Source: RCIO01 sp965232405 (GTDB taxonomy: Bacteria > Pseudomonadota > Alphaproteobacteria > Rhizobiales > Rhizobiaceae). From it: a stretch of 64,000 nt of DNA. The position numbers and the translations under genes are program-made. Shown here in pieces: positions 8,741-17,425 of this stretch (its first letter is position 1; each line of letters opens with the position of its first letter). The notes beneath the pieces were generated by a model. That model had not been told where the DNA came from. It was given only the letters and a program-made list of their open reading frames with translations, and made no database searches. The stretch spans positions 124,001 to 188,000 of the forward strand of contig OZ246966.1 of NCBI GenBank assembly GCA_965232405.1, given 5' to 3'.

Positions 8741-9136
8741 ATGCCGCATCTCACGGTGGAATATTCTGCCAATCTGGAAGGGGGGACGGACATGGCCGGC
8801 CTGTGCGCAACCCTGCGCGCCGCCATCCTGGAGACGGGCCTGTTCGAATTGGGAGCCGTGCGCGTGCGCGCCGTCCGCTGCGACCACTTTGCCATTGCGG
8901 ACCTGATGCCCGAAAACGCTTTTGTCGACCTCCATTTCCGTATCGGTGCAGGCCGTTCGCCTGACGACAAGAAGCGCGCCGGCACTACCATTTTCGCAGC
9001 CGCCGAGGCAGCGCTTGCCCCGCTCCTGAAGCAGCCGCACTTCGCACTGTCACTGGAAATCCGCGAAATCGATCCTGAGCTGAGTTGGAAGCACAACGCC
9101 ATGCATCGCCGGCTACGCGACACCAAAGGCAAATGA
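8741..9136 (+). CDS. hpaF: 5-carboxymethyl-2-hydroxymuconate delta-isomerase
   Basis: 131 residues, the family length. It is a tautomerase-superfamily enzyme: MPHLTVEYSANLE puts a proline right after the initiator Met, which serves as the catalytic base once Met is removed. It isomerises 5-carboxymethyl-2-hydroxymuconate in the homoprotocatechuate meta-cleavage pathway. A strong ribosome-binding site (GGAGGAG, 2-3 nt from ATG) precedes it. The next gene, hpaE, starts 2 nt after its stop codon, so it opens the operon. Confidence 0.92.
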   Translation: MPHLTVEYSANLEGGTDMAGLCATLRAAILETGLFELGAVRVRAVRCDHFAIADLMPENAFVDLHFRIGAGRSPDDKKRAGTTIFAAAEAALAPLLKQPHFALSLEIREIDPELSWKHNAMHRRLRDTKGK

Positions 9137-9137
9137 G

Positions 9138-10655
9138 ATGTCTGATCTGAAAGAAAACCTCGACAAGGCGGAACGCTACCTGGCCCGCTTCCAGAAGGAA
9201 GGCGTCCTCAACCAGATCGGCGGCGAAGCGGTGCCGTCATCCGATGGCGGGACTTTCGAGACGATTTCGCCCATCGATCTGAAACCGCTTGCCCGCGTTG
9301 CCCACGGCAAGGCTGAGGACATCGACCGCGCGGCCAAGGCAGCAAAGGGTGCATTTGGCGAATGGGCAGCCATGCCGGGTGAAACGCGCAAGAAGCTTCT
9401 TCACAAGGTTGCCGACGCGATCGTCGCGCGGGCGGAGGAAATTGCCTTCGTGGAATGCATGGACACCGGTCAGGCGCTGCGCTTCATGTCCAAGGCTGCA
9501 CTGCGCGGCGCGGAAAATTTCCGCTTCTTCGCCGACCGCGCGCCCGCCGCCCGCGACGGCGAGGCTCTGCGCGCGCCGGGCCAGGTGAACATGACGACCC
9601 GCGTACCGATCGGTCCGGTCGGCGTCATTACGCCGTGGAACACCCCTTTCATGCTTTCGACCTGGAAGATTGCGCCAGCGCTGGCAGCCGGCTGCACCGT
9701 GGTCCACAAGCCGGCGGAGCTTTCGCCACTGACGGCGCGGCTTTTGGTCGAGATTGCCGAAGAGGCAGGCCTTCCCAAAGGCGTCTGGAACCTCGTCAAC
9801 GGATATGGCGAAGAGGCTGGCAAGGCGCTCACCGAACACCCGGACATCAAGGCAATCGGCTTTGTCGGCGAAAGCCGCACTGGCTCGCTCATCATGAAAC
9901 AGGGTGCGGACACGCTGAAGCGCGTCCACTTCGAACTCGGCGGCAAGAACCCGGTGATCGTGTTCGCCGACGCCGATCTGGAACGCGCCGCGGATGCCGC
10001 CGTTTTCATGATCTACTCGCTCAATGGCGAACGCTGCACATCATCGTCGCGCCTGCTGGTCGAAGAAAGCATCCACGAGGAATTCACCGCGACCGTCGCT
10101 GCGAAGGCAAAGCGCATCAAGGTCGGCCACCCGCTCGACCCCGAAACGGTTGTTGGCCCGTTGATCCACCCCGAGCATGAGAAGAAGGTGCTGGAATATT
10201 TCAACGTCGGCCGGAAGGAAGGCGCAACTGTCGCCGCCGGTGGCGAAAAATATGACGGACCGGGAGGCGGTTGTTACGTCACCCCTACCCTGTTCACAGG
10301 CGCAACGAACAGTATGCGCATTGCGCAGGAAGAGATCTTCGGCCCGGTTCTGACGGCGATGCCCTTCAAGGACGAGGACGAGGCGCTGGAGCTTGCCAAC
10401 GACGTCAATTACGGCCTGACGGGCTATCTATGGACGTCCGATGTCACCCGCGCATTCCGGTTCACCGACAGCCTCGAGGCCGGCATGATCTGGGTAAACT
10501 CAGAGAATGTCCGCCACCTTCCTACACCCTTCGGCGGCGTGAAGGCATCCGGAATCGGGCGCGATGGCGGCGACTGGTCGTTTGACTTCTACATGGAGAC
10601 CAAGAACATCGCGTTCGCAACAACGGCACACAAGGTTCCCAAACTCGGAGGATAG
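9138..10655 (+). CDS. hpaE: 5-carboxymethyl-2-hydroxymuconate semialdehyde dehydrogenase
   Basis: 505 residues, NAD-dependent aldehyde dehydrogenase superfamily. It oxidises the ring-cleavage product CHMS to the diacid. Visible elements are the cofactor and substrate segment GVITPWNTPFML, the HFELGGKNPVIVF segment with the general-base Glu, and the nucleophile region NGERCTSSSRLL with the catalytic Cys near residue 300. The assignment to HpaE rests on best overall resemblance and on its place between hpaF and hpaD. Confidence 0.92.
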   Translation: MSDLKENLDKAERYLARFQKEGVLNQIGGEAVPSSDGGTFETISPIDLKPLARVAHGKAEDIDRAAKAAKGAFGEWAAMPGETRKKLLHKVADAIVARAEEIAFVECMDTGQALRFMSKAALRGAENFRFFADRAPAARDGEALRAPGQVNMTTRVPIGPVGVITPWNTPFMLSTWKIAPALAAGCTVVHKPAELSPLTARLLVEIAEEAGLPKGVWNLVNGYGEEAGKALTEHPDIKAIGFVGESRTGSLIMKQGADTLKRVHFELGGKNPVIVFADADLERAADAAVFMIYSLNGERCTSSSRLLVEESIHEEFTATVAAKAKRIKVGHPLDPETVVGPLIHPEHEKKVLEYFNVGRKEGATVAAGGEKYDGPGGGCYVTPTLFTGATNSMRIAQEEIFGPVLTAMPFKDEDEALELANDVNYGLTGYLWTSDVTRAFRFTDSLEAGMIWVNSENVRHLPTPFGGVKASGIGRDGGDWSFDFYMETKNIAFATTAHKVPKLGG

Positions 10656-10688
10656 GCGCTCGAGACCGAACGCCGGAAGAAAACAGGC

Positions 10689-11669
10689 ATGCCCGTTCCA
10701 ACTCCCAATCTCTATCCGCCCTTCAACATTGTGCGGCTGAGCCATGTTGAATTTGGTGTCACCGATCTGGCCCGATCGCGTGCGTTCTACGCCGACGTTC
10801 TCGGCCTGCAGGTCACATATGAAGACGACGAGTGCATCACGCTGCGGGCAATGGAGGAACGCGGGCACCACTGCATTGTCCTTCGCAAGGCCGCCGAAGC
10901 GACCGCTCGCATGCTTGCCTTCAAGCTCTATGACGAGCCGGACCTCGACAAGGCGCATGACTGGTTTGGAGCGCAGGGCCTGCCGGTGGAATGGGTCGAA
11001 CGACCGTGGCAGGGCAGAACGCTGCGCACACGCGATCCGCATGGCGTGCCGCTCGAATTCTACGACAGGATGGACCGGCTTGAGCCGATCCACCAGAAAT
11101 ACGCGCTTTACAAGGGCGTGCGGCCGCTACGCATCGACCACTTCAACTGCTTTTCGCCCAATGTCGATGAATCGGTCGCCTTCTACAATTCAATCGGCTT
11201 CCGAGTTACCGAATATACCGAGGACGACGAGAGCCAGAGACTCTGGGCGGCATGGATGCACCGCAAGGGCGGTGTCCACGACATGGCCTTCACCAACGGC
11301 ACCGGACCGCGGCTGCACCACACTGCATTCTGGGTTCCGAACCCTCTCAACATCATCGACCTGCTCGACCTGATGTCGACCACCGGCTGGCTCGCCAATA
11401 TCGAGCGCGGGCCGGGCCGCCACGGCATCTCGAATGCCTTCTTTCTCTACATCCGCGATCCGGACGGCCACCGCGTCGAGATCTACTGTTCTGACTACCA
11501 GACAGTCGATCCCGACCACGAACCGATCAAGTGGGGTCTCAAAGACCCCCAGCGCCAGACGCTGTGGGGAGCGCCTGCGCCTCGGTCATGGTTTGAGGAA
11601 GGTTCGCTGTTTGAAGGCATCGCGCCACGCGAGGCGGAACTCAAAGCTCAACCGATCGTAGCCCCGTAG
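10689..11669 (+). CDS. hpaD: 3,4-dihydroxyphenylacetate 2,3-dioxygenase
   Basis: 326 residues, type I extradiol dioxygenase made of two vicinal-oxygen-chelate modules. The second module carries the metal triad: His151 (LRIDHFNCF), His211 (RLHHTAFWV) and Glu264 (HRVEIYCSDY), for Fe(II) or Mn(II). It opens the homoprotocatechuate ring between C2 and C3 to give CHMS. It lies 33 nt after hpaE and 7 nt before the decarboxylase gene. Confidence 0.93.
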   Translation: MPVPTPNLYPPFNIVRLSHVEFGVTDLARSRAFYADVLGLQVTYEDDECITLRAMEERGHHCIVLRKAAEATARMLAFKLYDEPDLDKAHDWFGAQGLPVEWVERPWQGRTLRTRDPHGVPLEFYDRMDRLEPIHQKYALYKGVRPLRIDHFNCFSPNVDESVAFYNSIGFRVTEYTEDDESQRLWAAWMHRKGGVHDMAFTNGTGPRLHHTAFWVPNPLNIIDLLDLMSTTGWLANIERGPGRHGISNAFFLYIRDPDGHRVEIYCSDYQTVDPDHEPIKWGLKDPQRQTLWGAPAPRSWFEEGSLFEGIAPREAELKAQPIVAP

Positions 11670-11676
11670 GCATCAG

Positions 11677-13077
11677 ATGGACTGGAACGACTTTGCCCGC
11701 TGGGGCGCACGCATCGCCGACTGGGCAAGCGAATATCATCGCACCCTGCGCTCGCGCCCGGTGCGCGCCAACACGTCGCCTGGCGCAATCGCCGGTGCCC
11801 TTCCCACGACCCCGCCCGAGGCCGGCGAAGCGATGGAGGCGATCTTCCAGGACTTCGAAGACCTCGTCATGCCGGGGATGACGCATTGGCAGCACCCGCG
11901 CTTTTTCGCCTACTTTCCGGCCAATGCGGCCCCGCCATCCATGCTTGCAGAGTTTCTGGTTACCACTGTGGCGGCGCAGTGCATGCTGTGGCAGACCTCG
12001 CCGGCGGCGACCGAGGTCGAAACGGTGATGCTCGACTGGCTTAGGCAGGCCGTCGGACTGCCGGAAGCCTTCAAGGGTGTTATCCAGGACAGCGCATCGT
12101 CGGCGACACTGGCCGCGGTCCTCACCATGCGCGAACGTGCTCTTGACTGGGAAGGCAATCGCGCCGGCCTCTCCGGCCAGCCGCGCCTTCGCGTCTACTG
12201 TTCCGACGAGGTCCACACATCGGTCGACCGGGCCATATGGGTCGCGGGAATCGGCGCCGAAAACCTGATCCGCGTTCCGACGCTCGGCCCGCTCAGGTCG
12301 ATGGATGCGAAGGCGCTGGCGGCTGCCATCGACGCGGACCGGGCCGCCGGCCATCTGCCCGCGGGCGTAATAGCCTGCACGGGCGGCACAGGAACAGGCG
12401 CCTGTGACGACATCGCAGCCGTGATCGAGGTTGCAAAGGCACACGGGCTGTTCACCCACATCGATGCGGCCTGGGCGGGCGCGGCCATGATTTGTCCGGA
12501 GTATCGCGCCTTGTGGACTGGCGTCGAAGGCGCCGATTCGGTTGTCTTCAATCCGCACAAATGGCTGGGTGCGCAATTCGACTGCTCGGCGCATTTCCTG
12601 CGCAACGCCGACACGCTGGTGCGCACGCTCGCCATCCGGCCCGAATATCTGAAGACCCACGGCGCCGACGGCATCATCAACTATTCGGAATGGTCGCTGC
12701 CACTGGGGCGCCGCTTTCGGGCGCTCAAGATATGGTTCCTCATAAGGTATTATGGGCTGGACGAGCTGCGCGCCCGGCTACGCAACCATGTGAAATGGTC
12801 TCAGGCGCTGGCCGAACGGCTGCGCGCGGATCCCCGCTTCGAGATCGCAACCGAACCGGTCCTTTCGCTTTTTACGTTCCGGCTCAAAGGTGCCGATGAC
12901 GCTGCGCAGATCGATCTGGTGAACCGCATCAATGATGACGGCCGCATCTATCTCACCCAAACGCGCATTGCTTCGGGCATCGTCATCCGGTTCCAGGTCG
13001 GTCAGTTCGATGCGACCGAGGACGATGTGCGCTGCGCATACGACGTGATTTCCGAGCTTGCGGGAGACGCCGCATGA
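11677..13077 (+). CDS. aromatic L-amino acid decarboxylase-like PLP enzyme inside the hpa operon
   Basis: 466 residues, group II PLP decarboxylase. The N-terminal arm WQHPRFFAYFPANAAPPSML is typical of DOPA, tyrosine and tryptophan decarboxylases; HIDAAWAGAAMICPEYR carries the PLP-N1 aspartate, and NPHKWLGAQFDCS carries the Schiff-base Lys295. Likely substrates are tyrosine or DOPA, giving tyramine or dopamine, which amine oxidation would turn into hydroxyphenylacetates for this pathway. It is locked into the operon: 7 nt after hpaD and overlapping the hpaG-like start by ATGA. Substrate choice cannot be read from sequence. Confidence 0.9.
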   Translation: MDWNDFARWGARIADWASEYHRTLRSRPVRANTSPGAIAGALPTTPPEAGEAMEAIFQDFEDLVMPGMTHWQHPRFFAYFPANAAPPSMLAEFLVTTVAAQCMLWQTSPAATEVETVMLDWLRQAVGLPEAFKGVIQDSASSATLAAVLTMRERALDWEGNRAGLSGQPRLRVYCSDEVHTSVDRAIWVAGIGAENLIRVPTLGPLRSMDAKALAAAIDADRAAGHLPAGVIACTGGTGTGACDDIAAVIEVAKAHGLFTHIDAAWAGAAMICPEYRALWTGVEGADSVVFNPHKWLGAQFDCSAHFLRNADTLVRTLAIRPEYLKTHGADGIINYSEWSLPLGRRFRALKIWFLIRYYGLDELRARLRNHVKWSQALAERLRADPRFEIATEPVLSLFTFRLKGADDAAQIDLVNRINDDGRIYLTQTRIASGIVIRFQVGQFDATEDDVRCAYDVISELAGDAA

Positions 13078-13931
13078 GGCTCGCGACATACACGGCTCAA
13101 GGAAGGCAGTTCTGGGGGGTGGCCCGCGACGGCGGCATGGTTGCAATGTCTCCCGACTTTCCTGAGTGGCCGACATTGCGGGGCGTGATCGCGGAAGGCG
13201 CGATCGCGCGCGTGATCGAAGCCGCGAGCGGACGGCCGATAACCCATCCGGCGGGCAACTTTACCTGGGACATTCCCGTACCCGATCCGGAGAAGATCAT
13301 CTGCGTCGGAGTGAATTATCCCGACCGCAACGAGGAGTACAAGGACGGGCAAGCAGCACCAGACAACCCTTCACTCTTCGTTCGGTTTCCGCGCTCCTTC
13401 ACCGGCCACGAGCATCCGCTTATCCGCCCTCCGGAAAGCCCTCAACTCGACTATGAAGGCGAGATCGTCATTGTGATTGGCAAGGGCGGTCGTCGTATCG
13501 CGGAAGCCGACACCCTCGGCCACATCGCCGCGCTGTCACTGTGCAATGAAGGCACGATCCGCGACTGGGTGCGCCACGCCAAGTTCAATGTCACGCAGGG
13601 CAAGAACTTCGACCGGTCCGGTGCGATCGGGCCCTGGCTGGTACCCTTCGACAATGAAGGCCAGATTGCCGATATTACGCTTGAAACACGCGTGAACGGC
13701 GAAGTCAGGCAGAGCGACCGCACAGGCCGGATGATCTTCTCCTTCCGCAAGATCATCAGTTACGTTTCGACATTCACGACGCTCACTGCCGGCGACATCA
13801 TCATCACCGGAACGCCCACGGGCGCCGGCGCGCGGCTCGATCCGCCCGTCTGGCTGAAGCCCGGCGACGTGATCGAGGTGGAGGCCGAAGGTATTGGCGT
13901 CCTGCGCAACACGGTCGCTGACGAGGCTTAG
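13074..13931 (+). CDS. hpaG: fumarylacetoacetate hydrolase family isomerase/decarboxylase (HpaG-like)
   Basis: 285 residues. It has a short N-terminal domain (MRLATYTAQGRQFWGVAR) and a C-terminal FAH domain with ICVGVNYPDRNEEY, the metal-site segment DYEGEIVIVIGKGGR and the closing TGTPTGAG motif. In the Hpa pathway this family does the OPET decarboxylation and HHDD isomerisation. E. coli HpaG is a fused double-length protein, while this is a single unit, so it may do only one step or act as a dimer. Generic FAH-family acylpyruvase activity is the alternative. It starts 4 nt inside the preceding stop region and ends 2 nt before hpaH. Confidence 0.82.
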   Translation: MRLATYTAQGRQFWGVARDGGMVAMSPDFPEWPTLRGVIAEGAIARVIEAASGRPITHPAGNFTWDIPVPDPEKIICVGVNYPDRNEEYKDGQAAPDNPSLFVRFPRSFTGHEHPLIRPPESPQLDYEGEIVIVIGKGGRRIAEADTLGHIAALSLCNEGTIRDWVRHAKFNVTQGKNFDRSGAIGPWLVPFDNEGQIADITLETRVNGEVRQSDRTGRMIFSFRKIISYVSTFTTLTAGDIIITGTPTGAGARLDPPVWLKPGDVIEVEAEGIGVLRNTVADEA

Positions 13932-13933
13932 CA

Positions 13934-14740
13934 GTGCTTACCGACGCCGAAGTCCGGACCGCCGCCGAGAACCTGTTCGACGCAGAGCGCAATCGCAGCC
14001 AGATCGGCCTCCTGTCGATGCGCCATCCTGGCATGACGATGGATGATGCCTACAGGGTTCAGGCAGCCCTGGTGAAACGCAAGATCGCCTCGGGCCGCAA
14101 GGTGATCGGCTGGAAGATCGGCCTGACCTCCAGGGCAATGCAGTCCGCGCTCAATATCGACATTCCGGACTCCGGCGTCTTGTTCGACGACATGGTGTTC
14201 GACAACGGCGCGACTGTGCCGCCCGAGCGCTTCATCCAGCCCCGGATCGAAGCCGAACTGGCTTTCGTGATGAAAGCCCCGCTGCGTGGACCAGGCGTAA
14301 CGGTGGACGATGTGCTGGCGGCGACTGAATACGTCACCCCCTCGCTCGAAATTCTCGACACACGCATCCTGCGCGCCGACCCCGTGACCGGACAGGCACG
14401 CAACATCTGCGATACGATTTCCGACAATGCGGCCAATGCCGGCATCGTGACGGGCGGGGAACGCATTGAGGCCGCCAGCGCAGACCTGCGCTGGATCGGC
14501 GCAATCGTCTCCCGCAACGATGTCGTCGAGGAAACCGGCCTGGGCGCCGGTGTGCTCAACCATCCCACGCTCGGCATCGCCTGGCTGGCCAACCGATTGG
14601 CCGAATATGGCGATGAAGGGATCGAACCGGGTCAGATCGTGCTGGCCGGCTCGTTCATCCGACCTATCGAGGCGACGCATGGAAGCCGCATCCACGCGGA
14701 TTTTGGCCCCTACGGCATCGTCAATGTCGACTTTGCCTGA
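13934..14740 (+). CDS. hpaH: 2-oxo-hept-3-ene-1,7-dioate hydratase
   Basis: 268 residues with a GTG start at 13934. It belongs to the hydratase/decarboxylase (MhpD/HpaH) family: IGWKIGLTSRAMQ, IPDSGVLFDDMVF, IEAELAFVMK and LEILDTRI are the conserved blocks that form the Mg site. It adds water to the dienoate to give 4-hydroxy-2-oxoheptanedioate. The aldolase HpaI that should act next is absent from the window. It is the last gene of the hpa operon and converges on the alcohol dehydrogenase gene with 9 nt between stops. Confidence 0.92.
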   Translation: MLTDAEVRTAAENLFDAERNRSQIGLLSMRHPGMTMDDAYRVQAALVKRKIASGRKVIGWKIGLTSRAMQSALNIDIPDSGVLFDDMVFDNGATVPPERFIQPRIEAELAFVMKAPLRGPGVTVDDVLAATEYVTPSLEILDTRILRADPVTGQARNICDTISDNAANAGIVTGGERIEAASADLRWIGAIVSRNDVVEETGLGAGVLNHPTLGIAWLANRLAEYGDEGIEPGQIVLAGSFIRPIEATHGSRIHADFGPYGIVNVDFA

Positions 14741-14749
14741 GGCCGGCCG

Positions 14750-15907
14750 CTACCAGGCCGCCCGGTAGATCGCCAGCGCATCCTTTTCGGTAACTTCACG
14801 CGGATTGTTGACCAGCAACCGGGTCTGGTTCATCGCATCGCGCGCCAGCGTTGGCAGGAAATCCTCGCCGATTTCCATTTCCCGCAGCTTCTGCTGCAGG
14901 CCGCAACGACGCGACAGTTCGGCAAGTGCTTCGCAGAACGCTTCGGCCCTCTCCTGCCCCTCAAGCTTCGCCAGCTCGGGAAATGCAAAGGGCGCGAGTT
15001 CGGCATAAGGCTGGTGCATTGCCTTGGTGTTGAAGCGCAGTACGTGTGGGAGCACCAGTGCATTTGAAAGTCCGTGCGGTACGTGAAAATGGCCGCCAAT
15101 CGGATAGGCCAGCGCGTGCACGGCTGCGACCGGCGAATTGGCGAATGCCTGGCCTGCCATCATCGAACCGAGCAGCATGTCGGAGCGGGCTTCCAGGTCG
15201 CCGCCATTGTGGACAGCCGTTTCGATGGACCGACCCATCAGCGACAGAGCCTCGGTGGCCAGCTTGCGCGAAATCGGGTTGTTGTTGGGGCTTGCCGAGG
15301 CATAAGCCTCGATCGCGTGCACCATCGCGTCAATGCCGGTCGCAGCGGTGACATGCGGCGGCAGGCCAAGCGTAAGTTCGGGATCCAGCAACGCGATGTC
15401 CGGCAGGATGACCGGTGACACGACACCCATCTTTTCGTTGGTGCCGGTGGTCACGATCGAGATCGGCGTGACCTCGGACCCGGTTCCAGCCGTGGTTGGA
15501 ACAAGGATCAACGGCAGCCTCGGTCCCTTGGCATTGCCGACGCCGTAAATGTCCTTCAGGCTTTCCTGTCCGACCGCAAGGAGTGCCGCCAGCTTGGCAA
15601 CGTCCAGCGACGAGCCGCCGCCGACCGCAACGACGCCGCTGGCGCCGCATTCCTTCGCTGCTTCGGCTGCCTCCAGCACGATGGCTTCCGGCGGATCGGC
15701 TTCGACCTTGGTGAATTGCGTGACCGTCAGGCCCGCAGCTTCCAGCGCTTGTGCGGCGCGCCCGACAATCCCGGTCGCCACCATGCCCGGATCGGTGACG
15801 AGCAACACCCGCTCGCTCATGCGTTCGCGCGCGATTTCTCCCAGCGTGTCGATCAACCCGGCCCCAAACCGGATGCTGGCCGACGTGTTGAATGTAAACG
15901 GTTTCAC
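14750..15907 (-). CDS. iron-containing (type III) alcohol dehydrogenase
   Basis: 385 residues from a GTG at 15907 with a strong upstream GGAGG sequence. The NAD-binding GGGSSLDVAKLAALL, the TTAGTGSEV loop, and metal ligands in GIDAMVHAIEAY and YPIGGHFHVPHGLSNA mark the family. It reduces aldehydes or oxidises alcohols with Fe(II). Candidate substrates in this context are hydroxyphenyl-acetaldehydes/ethanols or succinate semialdehyde; maleylacetate reductases are related, so the substrate is open. It lies 83 nt downstream of the flavoprotein gene on the same strand. Confidence 0.88.
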   Translation of the reverse strand: MKPFTFNTSASIRFGAGLIDTLGEIARERMSERVLLVTDPGMVATGIVGRAAQALEAAGLTVTQFTKVEADPPEAIVLEAAEAAKECGASGVVAVGGGSSLDVAKLAALLAVGQESLKDIYGVGNAKGPRLPLILVPTTAGTGSEVTPISIVTTGTNEKMGVVSPVILPDIALLDPELTLGLPPHVTAATGIDAMVHAIEAYASASPNNNPISRKLATEALSLMGRSIETAVHNGGDLEARSDMLLGSMMAGQAFANSPVAAVHALAYPIGGHFHVPHGLSNALVLPHVLRFNTKAMHQPYAELAPFAFPELAKLEGQERAEAFCEALAELSRRCGLQQKLREMEIGEDFLPTLARDAMNQTRLLVNNPREVTEKDALAIYRAAW

Positions 15908-15990
15908 GCGCTTCCTCCGCCTCTCCTCAAAATTCATCGTCGTGATAGCGGGGATCGCCTCGGACCGGAAGGCTTTCCGGCCCGCAAGCG

Positions 15991-17217
15991 TCAGCCCGCG
16001 ATCAGCGCCTTGAGGCTGATACCGCTGTCGGCGGCCTGTTCGCGGGTAATCGCCTTGCCTGACCCGATCAGTCGGCGCGCTGCCATGTGATCCGCCGGGC
16101 TGTTGACCGATTCCACGCAAACGAGTTCTTCACCGTCGAACAGAAAGACGGAGAATTTCGTTTCGTCGGCACCCTCGCGAATGACACCCGTCAGGCCGGG
16201 TCGCGTAAGCCCTGCAATCTGCAACCGCGCCGCACCCTGGATCGACCAGAACCAGGGCAGGTCGTCATAGGACTTGGCCTGCTCCGTCAGCCGCGCGGCC
16301 ACCGCCTTTGCCTGATCGACCGCGTTCTGCACCGACTCCAGCCGCGCCATCGAGCCCAGCTGCGCATTGGGAAAGGACGCGCAATCGCCGATTGCCGAGA
16401 TGTTCGGATCGGCCGTAAGCAATTGCCCGTCGACGACGATCCCGTTTTCGATTGTCAGGCCGCAGGCTGCCGCCAGTTCCACATTGGGCTGCACCCCCGC
16501 CGCCAGAAGCACGGCATCGGCTTCGATGGTTTCACCACCCGACAGGCGAACCTTCGCACCGCCGTCCCACTCGATGGCCTCTACTGTCGATGACAGATGG
16601 ACGGTGCTGCCCTCGGCCACATGGTGATCGAGAAACCAGGCAGAGACTTCGGGCGAGACAGCACGCTGCATCAGCCGCGGCGCCATTTCAACCACATCGA
16701 CTGCCACGCCCATGCCGCGCAGGAGGCTCGCCGCTTCCAGACCGATGAAGCCACCACCGATCACGACGAAACGCTTCGCGCCATGCAAGACGTTCACAAC
16801 CCGGTTTGCATCGGCCAGTGTGCGCAGTTCCAGAACCTCAGGGTGATCGAGACCTGGGATCGGCGGCTTGCGGTTCCTGGCGCCCGTGGCGAATACCAGA
16901 TGCCCGTAAGACAGCGTAGCGCCGTCTGACAGCGTGATCGTTCGGGCGTCACGGTCGATACCGGTCGCGCCGACACCCAGCTTCAGGTCAATGGCGTTGT
17001 CGGCAAAGAAGCTCTCGGGCTTCAGGACCAGCGCGGGCGTGTTGGGGGCGCGCTTGATGTAGTCCTTGGAAAGCGGCGGACGCTGATAGGGAATATCGGG
17101 CTCGTCCGACAGAAGTGTGATTGAGCCATTGAAGCCCAGCTGCCGCAGCGCAGCTGCAAGTTCCACGCCGCCATGGCCGGCCCCGACGATCACAACATCG
17201 GACGATGCTTCGCTCAT
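15991..17217 (-). CDS. ferredoxin/rhodocoxin reductase-like FAD-dependent oxidoreductase
   Basis: 408 residues. The FAD site VVIVGAGHGGVELAAAL at the N-terminus, the IPYQRPPLSKDY segment typical of putidaredoxin- and rhodocoxin-reductase-type proteins, a second Rossmann motif FVVIGGGFIGLEAASLL for NAD(P)H, and AIGDCASF near the C-terminal reductase domain are all present. Such proteins pass electrons from NADH to a ferredoxin serving a P450 or Rieske oxygenase. No ferredoxin or oxygenase gene is next to it, so its partner is unknown. It is the first gene of a minus-strand pair with the alcohol dehydrogenase. Confidence 0.88.
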   Translation of the reverse strand: MSEASSDVVIVGAGHGGVELAAALRQLGFNGSITLLSDEPDIPYQRPPLSKDYIKRAPNTPALVLKPESFFADNAIDLKLGVGATGIDRDARTITLSDGATLSYGHLVFATGARNRKPPIPGLDHPEVLELRTLADANRVVNVLHGAKRFVVIGGGFIGLEAASLLRGMGVAVDVVEMAPRLMQRAVSPEVSAWFLDHHVAEGSTVHLSSTVEAIEWDGGAKVRLSGGETIEADAVLLAAGVQPNVELAAACGLTIENGIVVDGQLLTADPNISAIGDCASFPNAQLGSMARLESVQNAVDQAKAVAARLTEQAKSYDDLPWFWSIQGAARLQIAGLTRPGLTGVIREGADETKFSVFLFDGEELVCVESVNSPADHMAARRLIGSGKAITREQAADSGISLKALIAG

Positions 17218-17425
17218 ATGTCACACTCCGGCTGTCGCGCGCCCCAGTCTGGCGTTGTGAGGTGGTTCACCTGCCAGCCAGTGTCAAGCCAGTGACTGGT
17301 GTAGGCCGCCGGCCTGCTTGTTTCACCATGCAAAGGCGTGAGATAAGAGTTCAGGGAGGAGCCCGTCATCGGGCTGCCGCCGGCCCGCCTCGGGCCGGAT
17401 GTTCTTGTAAGATTCGGGTTCGATC

